The notes below the pieces were generated by a model. It was not told the DNA's origin. It made no database searches and was given only the letters and a program-made list of their open reading frames with translations. Shown here piece after piece: positions 63,874 through 64,000 of a stretch of 64,000 bases of DNA. The stretch's first letter is position 1, and every line of letters starts with the position of its first letter. The translations under genes were made by a program, and so were the position numbers. This DNA comes from Hymenobacter ginkgonis (GTDB lineage Bacteria > Bacteroidota > Bacteroidia > Cytophagales > Hymenobacteraceae), in contig NZ_WQKZ01000002.1 in NCBI RefSeq assembly GCF_009755225.1, positions 1,054,001-1,118,000 of the forward strand, in the 5' to 3' direction.

Positions 63874-63912
63874 AGGCAGCAAGCCCAACCTGTCTGGTTA
63901 AGTCTGCTGCCT
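63874..63912 (-). terminator. Terminator after the last partial gene
   Basis: Arms AGGCAGCA (63874-63881) and TGCTGCCT (63905-63912) pair perfectly; in minus sense the stem is followed by TCTTGTTTTTC. It lies just past the stop at 63933-63935 and ends that gene before the GNAT gene. Confidence 0.65.
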
Positions 63913-63932
63913 CTCCCATACGTAAGAACGTG

Positions 63933-64000
63933 CTATACCGCGTACTGGCGCGGGCTGCCCAGCGCTTGCTGCGTGCGCATAACGTTCACTTGCCGGGCCG
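63933..64000 (-). CDS. C-terminal end of an unidentified gene
   Basis: Minus frame entering from beyond the window end: ARQVNVMRTQQALGSPRQYAV then stop TAG at 63935-63933. A terminator follows, which supports a true gene end. Too short to identify. Confidence 0.45.
   Translation of the reverse strand, partial: ARQVNVMRTQQALGSPRQYAV

Noticed and set aside
1..64000. tRNA, rRNA, CRISPR arrays, intact insertion sequences
   Set aside because: No cloverleaf, rRNA segments, regularly spaced direct repeats or transposase genes were seen; the only transposase-like signal is the zinc ribbon fused to the LacI protein.

Overview
The window looks like chromosomal DNA of a GC-rich member of the Bacteroidota, most like Hymenobacter and its relatives (Cytophagales). 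Supporting signs are the ribosomal gene order (spc/alpha cluster with map between secY and infA), a SusC/SusD pair, TAnnTTTG-type -7 promoter elements, DUF3108 and DUF6799 proteins, and long palindromic repeats that begin with AGAACGTCCTGC. Assignment is from protein and motif recognition only; no database search was run.

Layout. 1-6.6 kb: end of rpmD, then rplO-secY-map-infA-rpmJ-rpsM-rpsK-rpsD-rpoA-rplQ, with hairpins after rpsD and rpoA and a strong terminator after rplQ. 6.8-9.5 kb: an MGH1/GH63-like glycosidase. 9.6-12.3 kb: an ECF sigma factor, a one-TM putative anti-sigma protein and an exported beta-repeat protein. 12.3-13.4 kb: an exported PPC-domain protein and a DUF4442 protein. 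13.5-15.9 kb (minus): an exported protein with two TonB C-terminal domains, 15 bp ahead of a diadenylate-cyclase-fold protein with an unusual active-site motif.

16.1-42.8 kb is one large glucuronoxylan utilisation locus. A LacI-type regulator with an extra N-terminal zinc ribbon is divergent from uxuA, GH67 alpha-glucuronidase, an SDR dehydrogenase, SusC, SusD, GH35, a carbohydrate esterase, GH3, xylB, xylA, transketolase, GH10 xylanase, GH115 alpha-glucuronidase and a decayed GH39 beta-xylosidase. Together these would import xylo-oligosaccharides, remove glucuronate, acetyl and galactosyl or arabinosyl groups, cut the backbone to xylose, feed xylose to the pentose phosphate pathway, and send glucuronate through mannonate.

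42.8-52.9 kb: membrane and hypothetical genes (bestrophin, MlaE-like permease, FAD/Rieske oxidoreductase, FUSC-like protein, AmpG-like MFS, small proteins). 52.9-55.7 kb (minus): the rplM-rpsI-rpsB-tsf operon. 55.8-61.4 kb (minus): an SMI1/KNR4 protein, an RluA-family pseudouridine synthase, a PhoR/PhoB-like two-component pair split by a 38-bp perfect palindrome, a DUF3108 protein and recA. 61.5-64 kb: an outer-membrane-like protein, a DUF6799 protein, a GNAT acetyltransferase and the end of an unidentified minus-strand gene.

Most notable are the DAC-fold/TonB_C pair, the zinc-ribbon LacI fusion with its double operator-like palindrome, the long perfect palindromes, and a GGGGTAG/CTACCCC word that recurs across genes and spacers even where it forces uncommon codons.
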